Below, one piece after another: positions 48,581 to 56,915 of a stretch of DNA of 64,000 bases. The DNA is taken from positions 62,001 to 126,000 of the forward strand of contig NZ_AUBU01000002.1 of NCBI RefSeq assembly GCF_000429405.1. Direction: 5' to 3'. Source of the DNA: Algoriphagus marincola DSM 16067 (GTDB lineage: Bacteria > Bacteroidota > Bacteroidia > Cytophagales > Cyclobacteriaceae). Each line of letters starts with the position of its first letter. The stretch's first letter is position 1. The notes beneath the pieces are model-generated. The model was not told the origin of the DNA. It saw nothing but the letters and a program-made list of their open reading frames with translations, and made no database searches. A program made the position numbers and the translations under genes.

Positions 48581-51277
48581 CTAGGCCGAAAGGAAATAAG
48601 TGATCATTTGATCACCCATGATGGTGTGTATGGCGTACTGATTTGCCCTTTGGTCAAAACTAATCTGAATCGGACCTGAACTATCCAACGGCAAGTTGGT
48701 CAGTAGGTTACCCGAAAGATCATAGAGATAAGTGAAGTTTTGCAGAGGGTCTGTCACTGCAAAAATCTGTCTATCCGATCCAAAATCAAAATATTGATAC
48801 ACAAGTCTTTCTTCAGAGACGCGGATATTAAACAAAACCTCCTGCTTGGAATTGAAGACCTTGAGCTGGTTGAAGGTTTTGGAAAGGATGATAAACTGAT
48901 TCTGATTTTGATCAGGGATTAACTTGAATTCGCTGTCTCGATCATCTTTTTCCAGTTGATTTCGATTGACCACTTCTCCGTTGAAGTTCACTTCCATTAC
49001 CTGGCCATCTGTGCTGACTCCGGTGAGGACAAATCGATTGGTGGTGGTAGATTTTCCAAAGAATAATTCAGACTGGAAGCTCGCGCTAAGGTCGAAAGGC
49101 GATCCGGATTGCTTTTCCCCTCTTCGATTGAAAAGATGAAGCTTGCCTGATGAAGTGAGCGTGCCCATGTAGTCCCCTACGCCCGGTACACGGTAGTGTC
49201 GCGGACTTTGAAGGCTATTCTCCGAGATTGGATTTGGGTTCCATCCCTCCAGTTTATTTCCGGTTTTATCCAGTAAAAGGAGGTTCGCAGACTCCGTTGC
49301 TACAAAGTACCGATAGTCTCGGGTATTGTCATAATCAACCAACTGCAAGTGAGTAATCGATTCTTTGAGATCAAAAGGATAGCCGGTCAATGGATTTCCA
49401 AGCCGGTCAATTCCGTAAATTTTATCCTTGGTGGCAAGAAGCAGCTGGAGTTTTCCATTCTTGAAATAGTCAACTTGAAAAGCATCACTGATTATAGGGC
49501 CGGATAGTGGATACCGATAGACTATATCTCCAGCTGAGTTTATGAGGTATAGCGTATGGTCCTGGTCCTGAAGGATCAAATCTTTTGAGTTGTCCTGAAA
49601 GTTGATGATCTCCTTTGGTCCCCAAATTAGCCTTTGATTGAATCTCAAGATCTGATCTGATTGGAGATTCACTTGATTTTCGGCGATTTCTATTTCTGGT
49701 GCTGTCTCATCAAAAGTGATCAAAATGCTGCTTTTAGATTCTTCCCCGATTTGATTTACCCGGAGTGTCAGATAAGGGAATGCACTAAATACTGGTCTGT
49801 ATTTTTGGAAATAGGAACTCCAGGAAGTGTTGGTTAAAGTGGTCCATTTATTCCAGATTTCCTTGATTCGATAGGTCTGCGAGAAACCAGCACTTGGGCT
49901 TAATGCTGCCCTCAGATAATCTTGAATCGCATTACTATCCCAGGTATAGCCTCTGTTAAGATCGTCAAGAAGCATTTTGACCGCTTCTTGCGAATTGGCA
50001 AATAGAATGATATTAGCTCGACGAATCACAAAAGTCTGTGGAAAGCCCACAAACTTTCCTGAAAAAAGATAAGCGGGAAGTTCCTCCGTGGGAACGTAGA
50101 AAACTTCATCATTTCCATAAAAATCAGAATAGGTTTCACTTTCTTTTTGTAAGTAGTTTTTTAGAATCTCGAGGGGTTCATTGTCGTTGAGCAGTCTCGC
50201 TACCAAGATTAGATTTGAGCTGCCATCAGCTCTTGCTTCAAGTTCTTGTAGGTAAAATTCCCCACCAAACCCATCCAAAAATCCTTGATCAATTAAGTTT
50301 TGCTGCACTTCGGCTTGGATAGTGGATTTTGGGACGAAACCTCGATTTTCTAGCTGCTGAATTTCTGCTATCCCTTGTAAATTGAATTGGGTTAGAGAGA
50401 CCGTTCTGGCAGAGATAGCTTTCTGAATTTCAGAAATATTCGCAGCAAGGGAAGGGGTGAAGGAAGGTGCTTCGCTGTAATCCAAATTCCCCTCAAATCT
50501 GATTTGATTAGCATCCAAAAAGAGTTCGTAAGCGACAGATGCATCAAGATTTTCCAAGGCCCGAATTTGCTGACTTTCTCTTTCCTTGCTTACTCCTTTC
50601 AGAAAGCTTGCAAGGCTTTTTCCTCTGAGCCAAAGCGTAGCAAAACCTTTTTCGCCAGAAGCTGTCAAGTCAGCCGGGATCAATTCCTCTGCGGGAACCT
50701 GAGACTTTCTAATTGCCTCCTCCACTAGAAATGATGATTCGGAAAGGACAAGGAGTCCATTTAAATAGGTGAAACTCATCAGTCGGGAGTCGGGGCCTTG
50801 GGTGACTTCAGTGATTTCAGTTTCAGAATAAGTTCTGGCTACCAGTTTGGTTTCTCCCGAAATATTGGATTTGATACTTGATAAAAGGTTTTCAAGAGAG
50901 GATTTATCCAATTGTAAAATATAGAGTAGATCAAAGCTTTCAGCTCCTGTGGGATGGTAGGAGATGGTTAGGTTGTTTCCATTGAGTAATCGGGATATTT
51001 GACCCTGGAATCCTGTGAGGCTGTCTAAGGTCGAGAGATTAGTGGCGATTTTTTCAAAGCTTGGGATGGTTTTGATTTTTTCCCAAAGTGGGTGATTGAC
51101 CAGCTTATTCCAGCTTTGATCAGCTTGATCTGATTCTAGAACAAAAACGGCATTATCACTGATCAACTGTTTGTTTTCCAGCGTAGATGAGGAAAAATAA
51201 TCGGAATAAAGCAGGTAGCCCGCAACTGTGGCAACCAGGATAATGGCGAGAATCAATGCACTTTTACCAATATTCAA
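48581..51277 (-). CDS. Membrane-anchored protein with C-terminal beta-propeller repeats
   Basis: An 898-aa protein not assigned to a named family. It has an N-terminal transmembrane anchor (SALILAIILVATVAGYLLYS). Residues about 40-530 form two tandem halves with recurring VFVLESDQ/ILFANSQEAVKMLLDD-like helix-strand elements. Residues about 540-890 show repeats of the type x-x-G-x-x-x-x-G-x-P-F-x-L: DRLGNPLTGYPFDL, DKTGNKLEGWNPNP and NRRGEKQSGSPFDL, which suggest a propeller. It faces the periplasm. It lies between mdh and the MscS gene on the same strand, so a shared envelope role is possible. Confidence 0.7.
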   Translation of the reverse strand: MNIGKSALILAIILVATVAGYLLYSDYFSSSTLENKQLISDNAVFVLESDQADQSWNKLVNHPLWEKIKTIPSFEKIATNLSTLDSLTGFQGQISRLLNGNNLTISYHPTGAESFDLLYILQLDKSSLENLLSSIKSNISGETKLVARTYSETEITEVTQGPDSRLMSFTYLNGLLVLSESSFLVEEAIRKSQVPAEELIPADLTASGEKGFATLWLRGKSLASFLKGVSKERESQQIRALENLDASVAYELFLDANQIRFEGNLDYSEAPSFTPSLAANISEIQKAISARTVSLTQFNLQGIAEIQQLENRGFVPKSTIQAEVQQNLIDQGFLDGFGGEFYLQELEARADGSSNLILVARLLNDNEPLEILKNYLQKESETYSDFYGNDEVFYVPTEELPAYLFSGKFVGFPQTFVIRRANIILFANSQEAVKMLLDDLNRGYTWDSNAIQDYLRAALSPSAGFSQTYRIKEIWNKWTTLTNTSWSSYFQKYRPVFSAFPYLTLRVNQIGEESKSSILITFDETAPEIEIAENQVNLQSDQILRFNQRLIWGPKEIINFQDNSKDLILQDQDHTLYLINSAGDIVYRYPLSGPIISDAFQVDYFKNGKLQLLLATKDKIYGIDRLGNPLTGYPFDLKESITHLQLVDYDNTRDYRYFVATESANLLLLDKTGNKLEGWNPNPISENSLQSPRHYRVPGVGDYMGTLTSSGKLHLFNRRGEKQSGSPFDLSASFQSELFFGKSTTTNRFVLTGVSTDGQVMEVNFNGEVVNRNQLEKDDRDSEFKLIPDQNQNQFIILSKTFNQLKVFNSKQEVLFNIRVSEERLVYQYFDFGSDRQIFAVTDPLQNFTYLYDLSGNLLTNLPLDSSGPIQISFDQRANQYAIHTIMGDQMITYFLSA

Positions 51278-51311
51278 GGGGCTGGAATTTTGTGGTTAAG
51301 GTACAAAAATT

Positions 51312-51351
51312 AGACCCGGAATGCAGCTTTTTCAAACTAGATCCCGGGTCT
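51312..51351 (-). terminator. Possible terminator after mdh
   Basis: AGACCCGG and CCGGGTCT (51312-51319 and 51344-51351) form an 8-bp stem with a 24-nt loop. On the - strand it is followed by TAATTTTTG, a moderately T-rich stretch. It lies between mdh and the propeller gene. The long loop makes it weaker than the other terminators in this window. Confidence 0.55.
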
Positions 51352-51370
51352 TTGAATTTAGAAGTTCAAA

Positions 51371-52306
51371 TTACTTAGACAAATTGTCAAGTACATGCAT
51401 TACTTCTTTCACGTGGCCTCTGGAAACTTCCAAAAGAGCCTTTTCTTCTTCGTTGAGATCCAATTCGATTACTTTTTCGATTCCGTTTTTGCCGAGGATG
51501 ACCGGTACGCCAAGATAGCAGTCATCAATACCGTATTCGCCATCAAGCTTGATGCAGACTGGGAATACGCGACGCTGATTCTTGAGGATTGCCTCTACCA
51601 TCTGAGCAGCAGCAGAACCAGGTGCATACCATGCGGAAGTTCCCATCAATTTTACCAATTCACCGCCACCGAATTTTGTTCGCTCGATGATTGCGTCCAA
51701 TTTATCTTTAGCTACTAGCTCTGTCACAGGAATACCAGCAACAGTGGTGTAGCGAGGAAGTGGAACCATCGTGTCGCCATGTCCTCCCATCAAGATAGCC
51801 TGAATCTCTTTTGCAGAAACATTCAGCTCCTCTGCCAAGAAAGCTCTGTAGCGTGCTGTATCGAGAATTCCAGCCATACCCATCACTTTGGTACGTGGAA
51901 GGTTGGAAGAGAGGTGTGCCTGATAAGTCATCACATCGAGTGGATTAGATACTACGATGATGATGGCGTCAGGTGAATGCTTGATTACGTTTTCTGTTAC
52001 AGACTTCACGATCCCTGCGTTGGTTTCGATCAAGTCGTCACGGGTCATCCCTGGCTTGCGTGGTAGGCCTGAAGTGATGACAACTACATCTGATCCTGCG
52101 GTTTTGCTGTAGTCATTTGTACTGCCGACTGTACGCGGGTCATATTGATTGATCGGGGCCTTTTGCCAGATATCCAAAGCCTTGCCCTCGGCTACGCCTT
52201 CCTTGATATCTACTAAAACAATTTCTTCCGCGATTTCGCGATAGGCCAAAACGTCAGCGCAAGTTGCTCCTACGTTTCCAGCCCCAACTACGGTTACTTT
52301 GCTCAT
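51371..52306 (-). CDS. mdh: Malate dehydrogenase
   Basis: A 311-aa NAD-dependent TCA-cycle enzyme of the LDH-like (type 3) MDH group. The dinucleotide loop is VVGAGNVG (residues 6-13) with an acidic residue ending the second strand (VLVDIKEG), which favours NAD. The mobile loop GLPRKPGMTRDDL has Arg where MDH needs it for malate instead of Gln as in LDH. VVSNPLDVMTY and catalytic H176 in MGGHGDTMV are present. It is monocistronic or leads weakly into the propeller gene. Confidence 0.97.
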   Translation of the reverse strand: MSKVTVVGAGNVGATCADVLAYREIAEEIVLVDIKEGVAEGKALDIWQKAPINQYDPRTVGSTNDYSKTAGSDVVVITSGLPRKPGMTRDDLIETNAGIVKSVTENVIKHSPDAIIIVVSNPLDVMTYQAHLSSNLPRTKVMGMAGILDTARYRAFLAEELNVSAKEIQAILMGGHGDTMVPLPRYTTVAGIPVTELVAKDKLDAIIERTKFGGGELVKLMGTSAWYAPGSAAAQMVEAILKNQRRVFPVCIKLDGEYGIDDCYLGVPVILGKNGIEKVIELDLNEEEKALLEVSRGHVKEVMHVLDNLSK

Positions 52307-52438
52307 GATTTTATAAATTTTTATGAATGAATTGCCTAAAAAGCGCCGCTAAGTTAATTAACAATGACAGGATTAGAAACCCGAAAGGAAATACTTTGTT
52401 GGATGGTATTTGACTTAAGGCTAAGCGGCTGTCAATTG

Positions 52439-52954
52439 TCACTCAAACATTTGCCGAAGGCTAAAAAATCCGAAGGACTCCCGATAGGAGCGGAAAAGTC
52501 GCTGATTGTTTTCGTTGTAATATTCTGCAAGCGATGTCATCACCTTGGCTTTGATTTTTGGATTGCTTTCGAAGATCTCCTGAATAGCAAAATGCGGGAT
52601 CACGATCAACTCTGCCTCATCCGAACTGACAATCGCGGTGTAGATTCGTTTGGTGTTTTGTAAAAGGGAGTTTTCTCCAAATGCCTGGCCACGATTGATT
52701 TCCATGATCATCTCAAAATTGTCCTTCACATCTATCGTCAGATGCACTTGTCCTTTCTTGATCAAGTAGATGGCTTGACTAGGGTCTTTACTGAAAAAGA
52801 CGACCTCATCTTTGACATATTTGCGGACATGCATGGCCGGTAAAAAACGGGAGAGCTCTTTATTTTTCAACTTTTCAAAAAATTTGATCGGCCTCATAAA
52901 ATCAAAAGTCTGAAGCTCAGATTCGGTGTAGGATTTGGTAAAAGGATTTTGCAT
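52439..52954 (-). CDS. Stand-alone cyclic nucleotide-binding domain protein
   Basis: A 171-aa Crp/Fnr-like cNMP-binding domain. ATG 52954 is chosen since it gives MQNPFTKSYTESELQTFDFM and overlaps the tilS stop by TGATG; the upstream open frame runs within tilS. The fold is visible in VKDEVVFFSKDPSQAIYLIK and GQVHLTIDV, and the phosphate-binding cassette-like GQAFGENSLLQNTKRIYTAI. No helix-turn-helix follows; the chain ends SFGFFSLRQMFE. Thus it is a sensor or partner protein without its own DNA-binding domain. Ligand unknown. Confidence 0.88.
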   Translation of the reverse strand: MQNPFTKSYTESELQTFDFMRPIKFFEKLKNKELSRFLPAMHVRKYVKDEVVFFSKDPSQAIYLIKKGQVHLTIDVKDNFEMIMEINRGQAFGENSLLQNTKRIYTAIVSSDEAELIVIPHFAIQEIFESNPKIKAKVMTSLAEYYNENNQRLFRSYRESFGFFSLRQMFE

Positions 52955-54276
52955 CAGTTTTTCTTTTTGAAATGTAAAGCAACCCGTGTAGCCTCGTCGC
53001 ACTTGGCCCAGTCTGCAATCCGGTGGCCGATCACCCAGGCGATTTTTCCTTCCGAAACAAGCACCTTGACCTGATCTTTGTGCCAACGGTCTATTTTCAA
53101 ATCTATCAAAAAATCAGAGACTTTTTTTCCGTTTTTCATCCCTAGAGGAATGAATTTGTCTCCCAACTCCCAAGTCCGGATAGTCAAAGGAAAACTCAGT
53201 CGATCCAAATCCAACTGGGCATTCTGACGGGACGTGTCAATTTTCCGGTCAAAAGGTTCTTTCAGTAATTCGTAGGTGCCCTCCGGGAGTACGAGTTCGA
53301 TGTCTTTTTCATCTAGGATAACAGGATCAAACCGCTCTGAAATTGGCGCCAAAAGCAAGGCTTCCCGGTCTACAGTCAACTGATGAGTTGCGCTGAAGAA
53401 AACTTTCCCGCTTTCCTGATTTTTAGCCGAGTGGAGGGTTGATTCGGCTTGATCCGAGTTGAAGCCGTAGCTCCGAAGCCAGTAAAAAAGCAATGTGGTA
53501 GCACCTGCCTGATTGATAAAGCTCCGAAAAGGCAAGCTTTCTACTTCTGAATCTTTTTGAAGGTTTTGCGCTAGCCAAATTTCTGATAATCCACCCAGCG
53601 CCTTACCGGCATCCTGTAAGCGGTTAAAACTGCTGAGGAGGTTTTGCTTAGCATCTTCACTTACCTCATAGAGGGCGGGGAGTGCTTCCAGCCTGAGCTT
53701 GTTTCGCTTATATTCTGTTTTTTGATTCGAAGCATCCTCACGCCAAGTGATTCCATTTTCTTTGGCGAAAGCCAGAATCTCTTCTTTTGAAAAATGGAGT
53801 AATGGACGGATCAAGTAGCCCTTTTTATCCGCCATACCCTGTATCCCATCCAATCCGGTAGTACGCAGGAGATTTAGAAAGATCGTTTCCAACTGATCGT
53901 CCTGATGATGGGCAAGAACGATCCCATCCAAGGATCGCTTTTTTATTAAATCATCAAACCAAGCGTATCGAATGTCCCTAGCGGCCATCTGTATGGAGAT
54001 TTTCTCATCCGTGGCTTTACTGGTGGTGTCCGGGTGATGGCTATGGAAAGGAATGCTATTTTCCATGCTCCACTTTTCAATCGAGGATTCATCTGCATCG
54101 CTTTCAGCTCCTCTCAGTCCGAAATTCACATGGCCGATCTCAAAGGGGATTCCTATTTCCAAAAGCAAGTGTGCCAAAACCATGCTGTCCACTCCTCCGC
54201 TACAGGCGAGTAGGTAGGTTTTAGAAGGAGACAAAAGGCCCCGTTTTTCGATATGCTCCTTAAATACTGTTAACAT
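52954..54276 (-). CDS. tilS: tRNA(Ile)-lysidine synthetase
   Basis: A 440-aa enzyme that converts C34 of the CAU-anticodon tRNA(Ile) to lysidine so that it reads AUA. The N-type ATP pyrophosphatase PP-loop is SGGVDS at residues 26-31, followed by GHVNFGLRGAESDADE and LAHHQDDQLETIFLNLLRTT. The C-terminal domain has LGDKFIPLGMKNGKKVSDFL, the TilS C-domain signature. Its stop is coupled to the cNMP-binding gene. Confidence 0.95.
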   Translation of the reverse strand: MLTVFKEHIEKRGLLSPSKTYLLACSGGVDSMVLAHLLLEIGIPFEIGHVNFGLRGAESDADESSIEKWSMENSIPFHSHHPDTTSKATDEKISIQMAARDIRYAWFDDLIKKRSLDGIVLAHHQDDQLETIFLNLLRTTGLDGIQGMADKKGYLIRPLLHFSKEEILAFAKENGITWREDASNQKTEYKRNKLRLEALPALYEVSEDAKQNLLSSFNRLQDAGKALGGLSEIWLAQNLQKDSEVESLPFRSFINQAGATTLLFYWLRSYGFNSDQAESTLHSAKNQESGKVFFSATHQLTVDREALLLAPISERFDPVILDEKDIELVLPEGTYELLKEPFDRKIDTSRQNAQLDLDRLSFPLTIRTWELGDKFIPLGMKNGKKVSDFLIDLKIDRWHKDQVKVLVSEGKIAWVIGHRIADWAKCDEATRVALHFKKKN

Positions 54277-54280
54277 TGAT

Positions 54281-54288
54281 CAAAAATA
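54281..54288 (-). promoter_or_regulatory. -7 element for tilS
   Basis: On the - strand, 54288 to 54281 reads TATTTTTG, an exact TAnnTTTG match. Only 4 nt separate it from the tilS ATG, so the transcript would be leaderless or nearly so. No -33 TTTG at the usual spacing was found. Confidence 0.45.
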
Positions 54289-54299
54289 GCTTTTTCTAC

Positions 54300-54307
54300 T
54301 AATTTTG
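54300..54307 (+). promoter_or_regulatory. -7 element for the OstA/LptA-like gene
   Basis: TAATTTTG matches TAnnTTTG; an ATTG at 54275-54278 lies 21 nt upstream. The ATG at 54325 begins 17 nt after it. It overlaps the divergent tilS control region. Confidence 0.65.
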
Positions 54308-54324
54308 CCCACTTGGACAAGTCT

Positions 54325-55998
54325 ATGAACAGCCGCCTCAAATCATTTTGCCTGATAGCATTTTTATTCCTTCCGATTTTATTGGTTCGGGCTCAGGAAA
54401 ACAATGCCTTGGAAATCCTTCGTGCAGACTCGCTAAAAGGTGCGATGGGTTTTGAAAGATTGCTTGGTTCTGTCCGAATGAAAAATCAAAGCACCTTGAT
54501 CGAGTGTGATTCAGCTCATTTTTTCAGAGCAGATAATAAAGCCAAACTATATGGTCGGGTTTTTATCCGAAGTGAAGAAGATTCGGTGACCACCCGAAGT
54601 GCTTATGCAGAATATGACGGGAATACGAAACTGGCGAAACTTAGGACCAACGTAGTCTTCACCAATATGGAGACGACCGTTTACACTGATTATTTGGATT
54701 ATGACCGAGCTGGAAATATCGCCTATTATTTCAATGATGGTCGGGTGGTAGACTCTACCAATGTCTTGACTAGTGAGAAGGGGCGATATGAAGTGAATCG
54801 GGAACGAATTACTTTCACCGATGACGTGGTTTTGGTCAATCCTGACTACACGATGAAAACCAATTTTCTGGTTTATCTCACCATTCCCAAAACTGCTGAA
54901 ACCAAAGGGCTAACCAATTTGATTTCCAAAGATGGAAATACCCTGGATGCTTCGAAAGGGAGTTTTTACGATACGCAAGCGAAAAATTTCCGATTCTTTG
55001 ATGGCTTGGTGGAGACCGAGACAAGTCGGGTCAAAGCCGATGAATTGCTGTATCGGGAAAATGAGGCTTATTATGAGGGGAAGGGAGATGTTCGAGTATT
55101 GAACAAGGAACGGGAGGTCGAAATATTTGGAGATCAAGGTCAATATTGGGAGGATCGTGGATACAGCTTGGTTCATGGCAACGCTCTGGTCAGAAGGTAT
55201 TTTGAAACAGATACCCTGTACATGACTGCCGATACGCTGATTTCTCAGGATCACGAATCAGACTCACTAAAATACCTTTTGGCTTTTTCATCCATACAGT
55301 TGGTGAAGTCACAGATGTCAGGAATAGCCGATTCGCTGTCGTACAATTATTCAGATTCGACGATCCGCCTATTTCAAGATCCTGCTATTTGGGATAATAG
55401 AAGTCAGATTACCGCAGATTCCATGACGTTTTTCATTGAAAACGAACAGCTTCGGAAGCTTTTTGTAAAAAACAATGCATTTGCCGTCATGACTGATACC
55501 TTAGTCAATTTCAATCAAATGAAAGGCAGGTCTATGACGGGGCTTTTCGAAAATGGAGATCTAAATACATTGGATATCACTGGAAATGGCGAATCCTTGT
55601 ATTATGCCTTAGAGGGTGACACCTTATTGCAGGGAGTCAATAGGACCCTTTCTGCCACGATCAAAATGACCTTTTCGGAGGGGCAATTGAAAAAGGTCAA
55701 CTATGGGGTAAAGCCGGAGGGAAAGTTTATACCTGTGCAGGATATCGGTGAAGAGGGAGGGAAGCTAGAAGGTTTTGTCTGGCGAAAAGAAGAAAAGCCT
55801 ACTATGGAGAAAATATTTGCTTGGAGGTCTGTCAATGAGGTGGATCTGGAAGCCGAAAATCTTTTTGAAGTTCCGGAGGCTGAAATCCGAATGCCTTCTG
55901 ATGAAGAAATGCAAAAGTCCCTAGAAAAGTGGGATACAAATACCAATAAAGGCGGTTTGATCCCCTTGAAAAAGGTCAAAGGTTTTTCGAACGAATAA
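54325..55998 (+). CDS. OstA/LptA-like organic solvent tolerance protein
   Basis: A 557-aa exported protein (signal SFCLIAFLFLPILLVRAQ) with repeated OstA-type beta-jellyroll strands: LGSVRMKNQSTLIECDSAHF, KLYGRVFIRSEEDSVTTRSA, VVLVNPDYTMKTNFLVYL and GKGDVRVLNKEREVEIFGD. Proteins of the LptA/LptD jellyroll family carry lipopolysaccharide across the periplasm; this one is much longer than E. coli LptA (about 185 aa) and matches the long OstA-like proteins of Bacteroidota. ATG 54325 is used; the TTG at 54313 lies right after the promoter element. Confidence 0.85.
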   Translation: MNSRLKSFCLIAFLFLPILLVRAQENNALEILRADSLKGAMGFERLLGSVRMKNQSTLIECDSAHFFRADNKAKLYGRVFIRSEEDSVTTRSAYAEYDGNTKLAKLRTNVVFTNMETTVYTDYLDYDRAGNIAYYFNDGRVVDSTNVLTSEKGRYEVNRERITFTDDVVLVNPDYTMKTNFLVYLTIPKTAETKGLTNLISKDGNTLDASKGSFYDTQAKNFRFFDGLVETETSRVKADELLYRENEAYYEGKGDVRVLNKEREVEIFGDQGQYWEDRGYSLVHGNALVRRYFETDTLYMTADTLISQDHESDSLKYLLAFSSIQLVKSQMSGIADSLSYNYSDSTIRLFQDPAIWDNRSQITADSMTFFIENEQLRKLFVKNNAFAVMTDTLVNFNQMKGRSMTGLFENGDLNTLDITGNGESLYYALEGDTLLQGVNRTLSATIKMTFSEGQLKKVNYGVKPEGKFIPVQDIGEEGGKLEGFVWRKEEKPTMEKIFAWRSVNEVDLEAENLFEVPEAEIRMPSDEEMQKSLEKWDTNTNKGGLIPLKKVKGFSNE

Positions 55999-56068
55999 AA
56001 GCCGGAAATATTTTATAAAGGTTAACAACAATTAACCGCAAATTTTCGTCCCAAGATTACCTACTGCG

Positions 56069-56076
56069 TATTTTTG
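56069..56076 (+). promoter_or_regulatory. -7 element before the T9SS-sorted protein gene
   Basis: TATTTTTG matches TAnnTTTG. The likely ATG (56133) lies 56 nt downstream; the upstream in-frame GTG at 56076 is the last base of this element and is not taken as a start. Confidence 0.5.
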
Positions 56077-56132
56077 TGAGTATATTACTTCTCGAAAGTA
56101 TCAGACGACAGGCTTATCGAATAGAATTTTAC

Positions 56133-56849
56133 ATGAAAGTTTTCCTTAGAATTTTTGCATGGGTTTTTGTGACCCTTCCGCTATTGGCGGAAGCACAAGA
56201 GGTCCGTGTGCTAAGTGAGGGACTTTCATTCGATGGCGACATCGGTGCATCACAGCGGAAAACCATCATCCTTCAAAACGAATCCGAGGTTGAAAAAACC
56301 TATTTCCTGAAAAATATCAGTGGAGATATTGGTTCTTCGCAGGAGATGAAAATCTGTATCGGAGATGCCTGTTTTGATGCAAAGCGAGATTTAGCCAAAA
56401 TAAAAGTAACGCTAGCTCCGGGAGAGATTATTACGGATCTTTATTTGGAGTTTTCTCTTGGTATCGCAGAGACTCGTGGAGCCTTTGCTTTAATCTTTGT
56501 GAATACGTCTAATATTCGGGAATCATTTATTGTCCAAGCTCAATACGATGTCACTGACCCTGCCAAGAAAATCGATGAATCGGATTATGACGCAATTACT
56601 ATTTCTGAGGTCTATCCTAATCCAAGCAATCGGGTAGCACAACTAGATTACAAGCTGAAAAAGCGAGAAACATTAGCTAAAATCACCATAAATAGCTTTA
56701 TCGGAAACCCAGTAGCAGAATATGAGCTAGATCCTGAGCGCTCCTCTTTACTGATCAATGTTTCAGATTTCAACCCAGGAGTATATTTCTACACATTATT
56801 TGTTGACAATAAAAATATTGTCACCAAAAAACTCGTTGTGAAGAAGTAA
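56133..56849 (+). CDS. Secreted protein with type IX secretion C-terminal sorting domain
   Basis: A 238-aa protein with signal peptide VFLRIFAWVFVTLPLLAEAQ. After an immunoglobulin-like beta-sandwich (about residues 25-145; KTIILQNESEVEKTYFLKN), the last 80 residues are a type A T9SS sorting domain: ISEVYPNPSNRVAQLDY, VSDFNPGVYFYTLFVDN and the final VTKKLVVKK. It is expected to cross the outer membrane through T9SS, after which the sorting domain is removed. It precedes bamD but has its own promoter. Confidence 0.88.
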   Translation: MKVFLRIFAWVFVTLPLLAEAQEVRVLSEGLSFDGDIGASQRKTIILQNESEVEKTYFLKNISGDIGSSQEMKICIGDACFDAKRDLAKIKVTLAPGEIITDLYLEFSLGIAETRGAFALIFVNTSNIRESFIVQAQYDVTDPAKKIDESDYDAITISEVYPNPSNRVAQLDYKLKKRETLAKITINSFIGNPVAEYELDPERSSLLINVSDFNPGVYFYTLFVDNKNIVTKKLVVKK

Positions 56850-56867
56850 ACTGAGCCACCCTATCCA

Positions 56868-56898
56868 TTTGAATACCAACTATTATCCCGTATATTTG
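56868..56898 (+). promoter_or_regulatory. Promoter for bamD-rpoZ-coaBC
   Basis: TTTG (56868-56871), a 19-nt spacer and TATATTTG (56891-56898) form an exact TTTG/TAnnTTTG promoter with the same spacing as those of rpsL and rplC. Confidence 0.8.
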
Positions 56899-56915
56899 CG
56901 GTCTTGAAAATGAAT

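Noticed and set aside
52340..52360. TAACTTAG on the - strand as the mdh promoter
   Set aside because: It has one mismatch in the essential TTTG and no -33 box at a suitable distance.
52955..53086. 44-codon extension of the cNMP-binding protein
   Set aside because: It falls within tilS in another frame and is Arg/Gly-rich without similarity to the family; ATG 52954 overlaps the tilS stop in the usual coupled way.
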